Assembly (NCBI RefSeq): GCF_017939625.1
Contig: NZ_JAGKTC010000001.1
Coordinates: 1,086,519-1,150,518 of the forward strand
Length of the DNA stretch: 64,000 bases
Direction: 5' to 3'
Source: Pseudoxanthomonas helianthi
GTDB lineage: Bacteria > Pseudomonadota > Gammaproteobacteria > Xanthomonadales > Xanthomonadaceae
In this document: positions 1 through 7,778 of the stretch, in pieces
How positions within the stretch are numbered: position 1 is the stretch's first letter
How the letters are laid out: every line of letters begins with the position of its first letter
Made by a program: the position numbers and the translations under genes
Notes under the pieces: generated by a model
Seen by the model: the letters and a program-made list of their open reading frames with translations, nothing else
Told to the model about the DNA's origin: nothing
Database searches by the model: none

Positions 1-54
1 CCGAACTCAACAAAAGAGAGATCCCATCGACGATGGGGTAGGCATCCCCGCCTA

Positions 55-83
55 AAAGCCGCTATGTGCGCCTAGGCGGCTTT
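55..83 (-). terminator. Intrinsic terminator of the recombinase gene
   Basis: AAAGCCGC (55-62) pairs with GCGGCTTT (76-83). On the minus strand the hairpin starts inside the last codons of the recombinase and is followed by a short T-run, so it can end that transcript. Seen in sequence; function inferred. Confidence 0.55.
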
Positions 84-761
84 AAGCATGGAGCGAATAG
101 CGGAGGCGTGATAAGCGTTGCCCTTGCCGTTGTAGTGGCCCTGTAGGGCCAACTGCGCGGAAATATCTCGGTAGCTCAGCCGCTTCCCTTCGCTTCCCCT
201 TTTGCGGCGCAGCTTGCGAGCCAGTTCCACTACTTCGGGCCTGACCTCGTGATGGGACTTCCGGCCTTCGCATTTCCCTTCGGCGGCTCGCTTGCGTTCA
301 CGGGCCCCTCGCAACTTGGCAACGATGTTGGCTTTCTCGAACTGCGCGATGGCCCCCATCACCTGCCTAACAAGCTGAGCGGTCGGAGTGTCGTCTAGGA
401 ATCCGCCGGGAGTGTCCACCGCGATGAGCTCGATCCCGCGTTCCTTGAGCAGGCGGTAACCCGTCTCCTGCACGATGAGGTCGCGGGCAAAGCGGTTGGC
501 GGTCTCGACAAGGATCACCCGAACATCGGGATTGTCGGAGAGGTAGGCAAGCAGTTCCCGGAAACCCGGCCTAGCGTCGATGGGGTCGGAGCCGGAAACG
601 GCGGCATCGTAGTAGGCGGGCTCACGGATGACGTACCCCGCTCGCTTGGCAAAGGCTTCGATAGCCGTCCACTGGCGCACGTGGGAATCCTTGCCCTCGC
701 CCACGTTGGTGGCGGAACTGGTGCGGAGATAGGCAACTGCCGGGATAGCCGTCTTTCGCAT
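72..761 (-). CDS. Serine recombinase (resolvase/invertase family)
   Basis: A 229-residue small serine recombinase that would cut and rejoin DNA through a 5'-phosphoserine intermediate. The N-terminus has the family YxRxS motif (YLRTSS, residues 11-16, nucleophile probably Ser15). A RFARD segment follows near residue 90, then the long helix signature around residues 134-160 (AIAQFEKANIVAKLRGARER). The C-terminal 40 residues (SYRDISAQL...) look like the helix-turn-helix that binds the crossover site. It sits at the far end of the island from the rho remnant at 7811, so it is the likely mobility enzyme. It is too small to be a large phage-type serine integrase. The start at 761 is the only good one; the product diverges from the gene at 905. 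Confidence 0.88.
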   Translation of the reverse strand: MRKTAIPAVAYLRTSSATNVGEGKDSHVRQWTAIEAFAKRAGYVIREPAYYDAAVSGSDPIDARPGFRELLAYLSDNPDVRVILVETANRFARDLIVQETGYRLLKERGIELIAVDTPGGFLDDTPTAQLVRQVMGAIAQFEKANIVAKLRGARERKRAAEGKCEGRKSHHEVRPEVVELARKLRRKRGSEGKRLSYRDISAQLALQGHYNGKGNAYHASAIRSMLKAA

Positions 762-821
762 GGTCTGCCCCCTCCAGTGATGGGCATTGCCCCGTCGCGG
801 AGGGGCCTTTCGGAACCGAAT

Positions 822-849
822 TGTACTTAATTCCGAAGATTAAAGTACA
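822..849. promoter_or_regulatory. AT-rich inverted repeat between recombinase and Abi_C gene
   Basis: TGTACTT (822-828) and AAGTACA (843-849) form an inverted repeat around an AT-rich centre, in the 143-nt divergent space between the recombinase and the gene at 905. It could be an operator or part of overlapping promoters. No regulator is identified. Confidence 0.35.
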
Positions 850-904
850 TCGGACCGTCTAAGGACGACCTGAAGTAGAGTCACGCGGGAACGAAGGAGG
901 CGCC

Positions 905-1714
905 ATGGGCCAGCTTGTCATCTCGGAGACAGTGATTACCGCCCTCTCTAGACTCGTTGACGATGGGCAGGCTGAAGTGAAGCGTGAGCCGACGCACTCT
1001 GCCATTGAGTTTCAAATCGACAAGGCCAGGTTGTCAGCTGGTGACCCCTCAAAGACAGGCCAGGTTGTTGGCAAAGCTAAGCGTGTAAGGGGCGTCTTGA
1101 GCTGGGGAATGGAAAATGCCCCGCTGAACGCCAGCCAGTTCGCTGAAGCCCTATTGGCCGTAGTTAGGGGCTCCGGCGGCTTCAGAGAGACCTCACCGAA
1201 CTACGCCGGTCGGGAGGCGATCATTGACGCAATAGCGGCGTTTCGAAGCGAGGGTTACGAACTCAGTACTGATGGCGAACTGCGCCCCCTTCTATTGGAC
1301 TCGCTGTCGGGGAAGCCCCTCACCGAAGCCCTCAACGCATATGTCAGACGAGCGCGCGCAGGCGCGTTAGATGCTGCTCTTGTCACCGGGACCGGAAAGG
1401 ATCTTCTTGAGGCAACCGCAAAACATGTTCTTATGACTAAGTTCGGTACAGAACCCACCATAACGAACTTTCCAACACTCCTTGCACAAGCCTTCATAGC
1501 ATTAGGCCTATGCATCGAAAAATCTGCGGCACGGAGTCCACAAGAGCGAGTGGATGCCGCGCTTTATGAACTCGCGTGCGGCGTCAACGCGCTCCGCAAC
1601 GCCCAAGGCATCGGACATGGCCGCCCATTCCCTTCGACCGTCAGCCCAGACGAGGCACGAATCGCAGTAGAGAGCATGGGCGCGGTAGCTGATCGTCTAT
1701 TAACGCAACTCTAG
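905..1714 (+). CDS. Abortive infection family protein (Abi_C domain)
   Basis: A 269-residue cytoplasmic protein. The last 90 residues match the abortive-infection C-terminal (Abi_C) pattern: a helical segment with GLCIEKSA, then ALRNAQGIGHGR (around residues 231-242), a motif typical of these HEPN-like proteins. The N-terminal 180 residues are not recognised. A strong ribosome site (GGAGG, 896-900) precedes the ATG by 4 nt. Proteins of this family are linked to phage exclusion by suicide or dormancy. Its position beside a recombinase in an AT-richer island fits a defence cargo gene. The exact activity, such as RNase, is not shown by the sequence. Confidence 0.75.
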   Translation: MGQLVISETVITALSRLVDDGQAEVKREPTHSAIEFQIDKARLSAGDPSKTGQVVGKAKRVRGVLSWGMENAPLNASQFAEALLAVVRGSGGFRETSPNYAGREAIIDAIAAFRSEGYELSTDGELRPLLLDSLSGKPLTEALNAYVRRARAGALDAALVTGTGKDLLEATAKHVLMTKFGTEPTITNFPTLLAQAFIALGLCIEKSAARSPQERVDAALYELACGVNALRNAQGIGHGRPFPSTVSPDEARIAVESMGAVADRLLTQL

Positions 1715-1758
1715 ACGAAATTTATAGAGGCGCGCGGAACTGGCGAAGGCATAAGGCT

Positions 1759-2016
1759 CTATAACCCTTTATGTCGCGGCTGCAGCGCCGCTACCGTTCT
1801 CTTGAGCAGTTCAGTTGAATCTACGCCCATCGCCTTCGCCAAGACGATGAGCGTTGTAATGGTTGGTTGGCGCTGACCGCGTTCCAGCAGCGAGATGTAA
1901 GTGCGATCCAACTCGGCCTCTAGCGCCAAATCTTGTTGCGAGAGCCCAAGACCGACTCGGGCTTGGCGCAATGTCTCGCCAAATGCCCTTTGCACCGATT
2001 TGCTATCCGTCGCCAT
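1759..2016 (-). CDS. XRE-family regulator resembling R-M controller (C) proteins
   Basis: An 85-residue single-domain helix-turn-helix protein. The HTH spans about residues 14-68 (FGETLRQARVGLGLSQQDLA, then RTYISLLERGQRQPT). Size and the TYISLLERGQRQP recognition-helix region are like controller proteins of restriction-modification systems. Two GACTATAGT boxes lie 25-50 nt upstream of its start, matching the GACT...AGTC style of C-protein operators. No methylase or endonuclease gene is visible nearby, so its targets are probably its own gene and the divergent lipoprotein at 2146. Family assignment is firm; the C-protein analogy is inference. Confidence 0.85.
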   Translation of the reverse strand: MATDSKSVQRAFGETLRQARVGLGLSQQDLALEAELDRTYISLLERGQRQPTITTLIVLAKAMGVDSTELLKRTVAALQPRHKGL

Positions 2017-2041
2017 TGGCGATGGACATTAGGTGTGGTGT

Positions 2042-2066
2042 GACTATAGTGCGACGGACTATAGTC
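2042..2066. promoter_or_regulatory. Tandem GACTATAGT(C) operator of the XRE regulator
   Basis: GACTATAGT at 2042-2050 and the perfect palindrome GACTATAGTC at 2057-2066, with centres 15 bp apart, lie in the divergent gap between the XRE gene and the lipoprotein. Tandem dimer sites of this type are used by controller proteins for activation then repression. Sequence pattern seen; binding inferred. Confidence 0.55.
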
Positions 2067-2145
2067 TGCAATATCTCTGGCCGCCAATCGTGGGGAGAGC
2101 GGCCCGCCAAGAGATTGCCCGCACCAACTATGAAGGAGAAATTGC

Positions 2146-2772
2146 ATGACCGACATCAAGCATCGCGCTTTGCTCTCCATGATTGCTCTATGCACCGCCC
2201 TGAGCGCCTGCAAGCCAGATCCCGCCGTCATAGCCAAAAGGGAGACTGCGGCGCAGCAGAAAACCCGACAGCGAGCCGATGTAATTGCACAAATGCGGTT
2301 CCCTCGATGCCTGTTCCTCGCGACTAACGGTGCCGAGGTAAATATCCCTATCACACTAACGGAATCGATGGATTACAACGCATGCGTAGTTGAGCAGGCA
2401 AAGAAACCTATGACGAATGAAGCATTCCACGCTGCCATTGCCAAGCTGTACCCAATGGATAAAGTGGAGAAATCAGAGAATTTTCATTGCTCAGACGCAG
2501 GAGGAGAAGAATCCTGCTCTACCAGCGGGCTATCTTGGGACCAAGACAGCTCCATCGCCGTTCGCTTCTCTCCCAAAGGAGAAGTTACCTCGATCTCGAT
2601 TACATGGAGCGGTCACTCAATCGGAAAGAAGCTACGGGACCTTTGGGGCGAGCCTGCAGCGACCTTCGATAAGACAACGCGCATGCAATATCAGTATTCG
2701 ACAGACTCCAGCCCAACCGTCTTCTTCATCGGCATTGGGGACGGCGAGACAAGGGTCAGCACCTACTTTTAG
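2146..2772 (+). CDS. Putative lipoprotein, island-encoded
   Basis: A 208-residue protein with an N-terminal signal and a lipobox (LSAC, Cys at residue 21), so probably anchored in the cell envelope. The mature part has four further cysteines (CLF, CVV, CSDAGG, SCSTS) that could form disulfides, and a beta-rich C-terminal half. No family is recognised. A good ribosome site (AAGGAG) precedes the ATG. It diverges from the XRE regulator and shares the GACTATAGT boxes, so it is probably under that regulator. A role in the island such as surface exclusion is possible but unsupported. Confidence 0.7.
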   Translation: MTDIKHRALLSMIALCTALSACKPDPAVIAKRETAAQQKTRQRADVIAQMRFPRCLFLATNGAEVNIPITLTESMDYNACVVEQAKKPMTNEAFHAAIAKLYPMDKVEKSENFHCSDAGGEESCSTSGLSWDQDSSIAVRFSPKGEVTSISITWSGHSIGKKLRDLWGEPAATFDKTTRMQYQYSTDSSPTVFFIGIGDGETRVSTYF

Positions 2773-2824
2773 CTTCCATATCGCTTAGCGCATGCGCAAA
2801 TACCGCTACAGGCTTACTACGCGT

Positions 2825-2840
2825 TGCAATTAATTGCAAA
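2825..2840. repeat. 16-bp palindromic repeat, left copy
   Basis: TGCAATTAATTGCAAA occurs here and again at 7532-7547. The two copies flank the four-gene phosphatase/kinase operon (2958-7295). The core TTGCAATTAATTGCAA is a perfect palindrome at this copy (2824-2839). Possible cassette boundary or regulator site. Confidence 0.6.
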
Positions 2841-2957
2841 GACCCCTTCTGGCCCTTCATCTTCTTCCAAAAAACCGGGACCGAGCCGATCTCCAGCGAG
2901 CGCGCCGTCTTCATTGTCAACTTCGTAGAAGCCAGACTGCATCGAGATATGTAACTG

Positions 2958-4022
2958 TTAGTCCCTAAGAATCTTGAGTTTTGAGAAAGAGAATATCCAA
3001 TAAAGGGGAATTGGGGTTAGTAAATTGCAGGACGGGCAACGCGTCTGCTCTGCGAGATATATCTCAACGGCATTCTTCTTTGTAATCTTCAGCCGAGCAC
3101 GACAATGGCAACACTCGAGGAAACCTTTGAGGCTCTTGTTGAGAGTCCTTCCAATCGGCGACTTACCCTTAAGAAACATTGCCTCGTAGCAACCCAAAGT
3201 ACTCAAGACAAGGTGACCGTAAGTATTTTCATTGACTTTTTGTATGCGATTGAAGCATTCAACAACCACTTGCACTGCAAAAATTAATGCGTACGGCAGA
3301 GAGAAGTACAGCCTGTCATATAACCTGTCGTCAGATGCGTCATTGAATATGAAATTTATTGTGTAATCTTCAGTCTTGAGGAGATCCCCCTTTGATGTAA
3401 TTAAATGAGTCGCCCTCTGCCAAGTAGGCTCAAGCCCATTCTCGTAATTTTTTGAATAAATGATTTTCCAGATTGCCTCGGGATCAAACGCATCCCCAGT
3501 TGAGAGTTTTCCTATAGCGCTAGAAATTATGGAAATCTGCCTCTCTTTAGTCACCCCATTAAGAGACTTGTAGTTGTCCCTCTCAAATCTCGGGATGAAA
3601 TCATCAAAGCTACCGAGAATCCAGCAAAGGAATAATAGATTCTCCTTCAGCGGCTTCCTCAACAGGCTATATCCGACTGCAAATTTGCGTTTTTCAAATG
3701 CAGTGAGTGCCTCATACAGGAAATGACAAAGATCGCTTGTTAGTCCAAGTACGAGATGGCCTAACAAATGTTGTTCATATAAAGAACGCAGATCTTTTTC
3801 CTTGAGAAAGTCGATTAAATCGAAGCTTTGTAGATCAAGGCTTGCATTCGCGGCCGCCCGATTGAATGCCCGCTCAACACGAGTATGAGCGCCAGCGGAT
3901 TCATACTCGACCAGCACACGAGCCATCTGATCGTGGATAAAAAAGCAGAATTCATGGGCTCTATGATGCCGAGCAGGCATCAAAGAAAGAAACTTCCCTT
4001 CTCTTACTCCGATTTGGCTCAT
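2958..4022 (-). CDS. Helical protein with C-terminal zinc ribbon, kinase-cassette member
   Basis: A 354-residue protein of unrecognised family and the last gene of the phosphatase/kinase operon, 30 nt after the kinase at 4053. It is mostly helical (e.g. YSLLRKPLKENLLFLCWIL around residues 117-135), reminiscent of AbiV/HEPN-like or DUF5677-type proteins, but no catalytic motif is certain. Near the C-terminus (about 305-332) two pairs CCHCR and CPSC make a treble-clef or zinc-ribbon metal site. An AGGCGG ribosome site precedes the ATG. The codon use is AT-rich compared with the rest of the window, a sign of transfer. As the non-signalling member it is the likely effector or substrate of the cassette; this is inference. 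Confidence 0.72.
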   Translation of the reverse strand: MSQIGVREGKFLSLMPARHHRAHEFCFFIHDQMARVLVEYESAGAHTRVERAFNRAAANASLDLQSFDLIDFLKEKDLRSLYEQHLLGHLVLGLTSDLCHFLYEALTAFEKRKFAVGYSLLRKPLKENLLFLCWILGSFDDFIPRFERDNYKSLNGVTKERQISIISSAIGKLSTGDAFDPEAIWKIIYSKNYENGLEPTWQRATHLITSKGDLLKTEDYTINFIFNDASDDRLYDRLYFSLPYALIFAVQVVVECFNRIQKVNENTYGHLVLSTLGCYEAMFLKGKSPIGRTLNKSLKGFLECCHCRARLKITKKNAVEIYLAEQTRCPSCNLLTPIPLYWIFSFSKLKILRD

Positions 4023-4052
4023 GTCCGCCTAATCATCCAGAGGCCGTTCACA

Positions 4053-5135
4053 TCATTTAGTCAACTTAAGAACTGGGTACGCTCGTGGCGCAGCATTGCC
4101 ACCCACTTCGTGTTTGGAAAATAGCACTTTGTCCCCCGCACTTAGACCAGCAGCCCCAAACACACAATTTGCATGAAAGAAGACATCCCCATTGTCACTT
4201 CTAATGAAGCCCCACTGCTTATGATCTTGCACTCGCTTAACAGTACCAACTTCTCGTAACGACGAGCTATAACAAAGCTCACCACAGCTACGAACAAGCT
4301 CATCAGCTGATGGTCGCTCGTCTGGATTCCTTTTCATACAGCTCTTGGCCAGATCGATGACCTGTGCAGCAAGTGGATGAAACTGAGGATTTCTCGTGAC
4401 AAATTGCGGCAACTCCGCGGGGACAGCAGCAAGAATCTTATTGACTGCAAGTAGCCCAGTTCCAAAAGGCTCTACGCCTGTCGATAAGTGGAAAATCATC
4501 GCTCCAACCGACCAAATATCGGCCTTTGTCGTAATCGTCCTAGGTGCCTCGATGGCCTCAGGCGCCATATACGGAAGTGCCCCTACGGCGGTGGCTGAGA
4601 GCAGAAGAGTTTGCTCGCCACCGGCATTCGCCTCATCGATCACATCACCTGCGAGCTTGGCTACGCCGAAGTCGGTTACCTTAAGTTCCGTCAGGTTATA
4701 GCCGCCACCGATCATGATATTGGTAGGTTTTAAATCACGATGCACAACTCCCACATGGTGTGCTGCAGCAACTCCCTTTGCTACATGATGAAACACCCTT
4801 GCACACAGATACGGGTCTAGGAAGTTGACTTGTCCCAGTAAGGACTTTGCAAGATCTGCGCCCTCAATGAACTCCTCTATAAGAAATCGCCTCTCATCCT
4901 CGACCAAATAGTCGAGCGTCTTTGCAACATTAGGGTGATTAACTCTCGCCGCAACTATCGCGCTACGCTTGAACCGCTTGGATGCGGAGTTATTCTTTGG
5001 CGTCTTAAGCGCAACTTTTCTTCGTGTCAGTTCATCAATAGCTGCATATACATACTGCATACCGCCTTCTGCGTGATAATTGAGTACGCGGTAGCGGCCT
5101 CCTAACAAATCTCCAGCATCTAGAGGGCCAGTCAT
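4053..5135 (-). CDS. Ser/Thr protein kinase fused to a cold-shock domain
   Basis: A 360-residue eukaryotic-like kinase (about residues 15-288) with the catalytic HRDLKPTN (132-139), DFG (155-157) and APE (191-193). The ATP-binding Lys is in VALKT (about 44). The glycine loop is degenerate (HAEGGMQYVYA). Residues 296-358 form a cold-shock domain with the two RNA/DNA-binding motifs WGFI (308-311) and VFFH (318-321). This suggests a kinase that senses single-stranded nucleic acid or acts on ribonucleoprotein. No transmembrane helix is present. Its ATG overlaps the stop of the upstream kinase (ATGA) and has a strong GGAGGTG site, so the two are translationally coupled. Confidence 0.9.
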   Translation of the reverse strand: MTGPLDAGDLLGGRYRVLNYHAEGGMQYVYAAIDELTRRKVALKTPKNNSASKRFKRSAIVAARVNHPNVAKTLDYLVEDERRFLIEEFIEGADLAKSLLGQVNFLDPYLCARVFHHVAKGVAAAHHVGVVHRDLKPTNIMIGGGYNLTELKVTDFGVAKLAGDVIDEANAGGEQTLLLSATAVGALPYMAPEAIEAPRTITTKADIWSVGAMIFHLSTGVEPFGTGLLAVNKILAAVPAELPQFVTRNPQFHPLAAQVIDLAKSCMKRNPDERPSADELVRSCGELCYSSSLREVGTVKRVQDHKQWGFIRSDNGDVFFHANCVFGAAGLSAGDKVLFSKHEVGGNAAPRAYPVLKLTK

Positions 5136-6184
5136 AGAACCACCTCCGGACGCGACAGATCAAAGGTAATGTACATGCGCATATTTCCTCGCGTAGAAGC
5201 ACCGAGCGCCAAAACGCATGACTCCGGTAGAAGCTGATTGGCCGTTGCTGGCATGTAGTTGATGAAGACTTCGCCTTCCACCTCTTCGACGAAGAATTTC
5301 ATTCCATCGTAGGTTATGCGCACCGACCCAACGCCATCCCATCTGGCTGATACAGTCCTATTGTCCTTATTGAGGTAGTAGGGATGACCCTTATGGACAG
5401 CCAATGCCTGATGCTTATCGAACAGCAGATGCTTCGCCAACTCATCTCGAACAGAAGCCATTAATGGACGCCGACTAGGGTCCATATGCATACATGCCTC
5501 GAGTAGACGAACAACATCTCCAGATAGCCCAGAGTTCAACCGCTCAAAAAAACCAACAGGCAGCGCCTGAGGAGGCATTGGCCGCCGCATGTCCTCTGGG
5601 AGCTGACCTGCAATAAGGTGAATCGCGGTTGCGCCAAACGCATATGTATCGACGGCCGGAGTAAACGCTACGCGCCCATCAAATAGCTCGGGCGCCGCAA
5701 AGCCATATGTTCCGATGAACCCCAGCGTTGAGGCATTTACGCCATTATTTCGTGCGAGGCCGAAGTCAAATATCTTAATGACTCCTTCCGGATCAATTTT
5801 CATGTTGTTCGGCTTGATGTCACGATGTATGACACCAGCGTCATGAATATCAGCTATGCCCGAGGCAATTTGCCAAAGGCATCTATACTTTTGTGCAACC
5901 GATACCGGGTGCCCATCCCTCCGCCAGAGGTCATTGCCCTCGATAAACTCCTGGACGACAGCCCTTCCTGCTTCGACCGGCACAAGATCGTAGACTTGCA
6001 CTACATGCTTGGAACGTAGTTTCAGAAGCGCATCGATCTCGTCGGCCATTCGGCGCTCATCAGCTACATTCTGTAGCACCTTGATTGCGACAAACCTTGC
6101 GAGAGTGACGTCCTTGCATTTATAGACCGAACCCATACCGCCATTTAGCGGGCCTTCGATGACTTCATAGCGAGTCGGAAACAT
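5132..6184 (-). CDS. Ser/Thr protein kinase with FHA-like beta-rich C-terminus
   Basis: A 350-residue soluble kinase. The glycine loop GGMGSVYK (15-22), AIKVL Lys (about 35), HRDIKPNN (120-127), DFG (140-142) and APE (164-166) are all present, so it should be active. The last 85 residues are a separate beta-rich module (SVRITYDGMKFFVEE, then VFINY and CVLALG) that resembles a divergent FHA or similar phosphopeptide-binding fold. I chose the ATG at 6184 (MFPTRYEV), just inside the kinase domain and after a GAGGG site; an upstream in-frame start would overlap the phosphatase gene. It lies 10 nt after the PP2C stop, typical of a kinase/phosphatase pair. Confidence 0.9.
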   Translation of the reverse strand: MFPTRYEVIEGPLNGGMGSVYKCKDVTLARFVAIKVLQNVADERRMADEIDALLKLRSKHVVQVYDLVPVEAGRAVVQEFIEGNDLWRRDGHPVSVAQKYRCLWQIASGIADIHDAGVIHRDIKPNNMKIDPEGVIKIFDFGLARNNGVNASTLGFIGTYGFAAPELFDGRVAFTPAVDTYAFGATAIHLIAGQLPEDMRRPMPPQALPVGFFERLNSGLSGDVVRLLEACMHMDPSRRPLMASVRDELAKHLLFDKHQALAVHKGHPYYLNKDNRTVSARWDGVGSVRITYDGMKFFVEEVEGEVFINYMPATANQLLPESCVLALGASTRGNMRMYITFDLSRPEVVL

Positions 6185-6194
6185 ACCCCATCCC

Positions 6195-7295
6195 TCAGTC
6201 CTTTGACCCCTTGGAAAAGCTGAGCTGCACTTGCGGCGCCTGTTCCTCAATTAGATCTTCTTGAATACGTCCCTTTCTCGGCTTCTTGGACGTCTTTGTA
6301 CTCCCACTTTTTTGAGCTTGCTTGCGCGCACGCTTTGGTTTTGACTTTTGCGCTACTGCAGCTTCTTCAGGCGTGCTTTGCTCTTGCCGATTCCGCTCAG
6401 TCACCGTATGGAATGTAAGTAGAGCGTCCCCGAAGCTATCCCAGATCTCCATACAGTTCTCGAGCTTTTCTTTCGACGCCGGAAATGGCAATGGCGCTGA
6501 AATTAAGGCTGCCGAGGCGTTATCTGGCCCACCCGCCCACTTCGCAATCTCCACTAACCGCCTTGCTATTACACCTTCGTCTACTCCACGCCCCGCATTT
6601 AGTACCTGCGTAAGAAGACGCTTATCGGGACTTACAAAATAGACTCCATCTGTACTTAGAAGAATCTGTTGCTCATCTTTCTTATCAAACTCAGCAATCG
6701 AGAGCACAAGCTCTTGCCCCATGCCGACAAATTGCAAAAGAAAGGATCTCTCTAGTATTTCGTCATCATAGCGACCGAGCTGACCAGCGATAGTGTCGTC
6801 CTTCGATAGCTGTTCAAGGACACTATCCTTATATGCATAGATGCGGCTATCACCGACGCTTGCCCAGCACGGGCGGCCAACTTCGCTAAAAAGCACCGCA
6901 GCTACGGTGGTACCGCCTCGTCCTCCATAGGAGCCATACACCCTCTCATTGGCTGCCATTAAGGCACGTTCCAGCCAAGCCGCCGGCTTACTCTGACCTA
7001 TCTGCGCCTCTACGTAGACGGCCTCAAAAATTGTGGCGACTGATATTGCAGCGCATTGCATACCGTCACGTAGTCCTCCTATGCCATCGGCTACCACTGC
7101 AAGAACATAGGAGTTTCCGTATCTATCAGCTGCCCGACATACGGCCAACCGATCCTCATTCCGGTCACGCACACTACCAATGTCACTAGCCATGCCAATA
7201 GGCATTGGCCCAGCCCGCCGAGCTCCGCCTCGGGGGACCGCACGGAGAAGCCAGTTCGTGAGCCGGCGATGAAAGAACCCGTCGATTGATGTCAT
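6195..7295 (-). CDS. PP2C-family Ser/Thr protein phosphatase
   Basis: A 366-residue metal-dependent phosphatase, the first gene of the four-gene operon. The PP2C motifs occur in order: RNEDR (45-49), VADGIGG (68-74), GGTTVAAV (about 126), VGDSR (about 144), STDG (about 213) and GGPDNAS (about 273). The metal-binding aspartates are intact. A low-complexity Lys/Arg-rich tail follows (about 318-350, KSKPKRARKQAQK...), which could bind nucleic acid or the kinases. It presumably reverses phosphorylation by the two downstream kinases. A weak GGAAA ribosome site precedes the ATG. No transmembrane segment is evident. Confidence 0.92.
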   Translation of the reverse strand: MTSIDGFFHRRLTNWLLRAVPRGGARRAGPMPIGMASDIGSVRDRNEDRLAVCRAADRYGNSYVLAVVADGIGGLRDGMQCAAISVATIFEAVYVEAQIGQSKPAAWLERALMAANERVYGSYGGRGGTTVAAVLFSEVGRPCWASVGDSRIYAYKDSVLEQLSKDDTIAGQLGRYDDEILERSFLLQFVGMGQELVLSIAEFDKKDEQQILLSTDGVYFVSPDKRLLTQVLNAGRGVDEGVIARRLVEIAKWAGGPDNASAALISAPLPFPASKEKLENCMEIWDSFGDALLTFHTVTERNRQEQSTPEEAAVAQKSKPKRARKQAQKSGSTKTSKKPRKGRIQEDLIEEQAPQVQLSFSKGSKD

Positions 7296-7531
7296 AAGTT
7301 TTCCAATTTGCCTACAGACCGACTTCTAGATGATAGCTATGGAGACAATCCTCTGCCTAAGCACCCGAAAGATGGCCAAATTGGCACTCTAGATCCTTTG
7401 AGCACACTGGCCCGACCGCTTCTGCGGGACTGCATCCTGGCGCCAAAGCCCCTCCCGAAACAAAGATGCGCGCCCTTGGCCCAGCGAAGCCATTCCCCCC
7501 CATCGGCACGCTTCGAGGGCTCCAAAGTCTG

Positions 7532-7547
7532 TGCAATTAATTGCAAA
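7532..7547. repeat. 16-bp palindromic repeat, right copy
   Basis: Second copy of TGCAATTAATTGCAAA in the same orientation as the copy at 2825-2840. The pair brackets the kinase/phosphatase cassette. Confidence 0.6.
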
Positions 7548-7632
7548 CGCCGCTGTGGCGCTCAAAAAAAGTGCTCGCGGGGCTTTTCGTGGGACCAATT
7601 CCCTTCCGCGGGCCCCCCCTTCCATAGTCGGG

Positions 7633-7660
7633 AACCCGACATAACCCGACGAAACCCGAC
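7633..7660. repeat. Three iteron-like AACCCGAC repeats
   Basis: AACCCGAC occurs at 7633, 7643 and 7653, an exact 10-bp period that would put all copies on one face of the helix. Such phasing suggests cooperative binding of a protein, possibly a recombination or replication factor of the island. Confidence 0.55.
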
Positions 7661-7741
7661 GCGGGGCCCGGAACCCCATTCTCCCCGAAGGATACGTAGA
7701 GAGGGATCCCCATGATTGACTGGAGACCTCCAGAGAGCGAA

Positions 7742-7778
7742 CCTTGACCCCCGACCTTGACCCCCATTCCGGTCAAGG
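7742..7778. repeat. CCTTGACC direct and inverted repeats near the island junction
   Basis: CCTTGACC at 7742-7749 and 7755-7762 with an inverted copy GGTCAAGG at 7771-7778, 33 nt before the rho homology. Possible arm-type or accessory sites for the recombinase. Confidence 0.5.

Noticed and set aside
7308-7715. Possible 135-residue protein at the island end
   Set aside because: No ribosome site, no domain and it overlaps the phased repeats; treated as non-coding.
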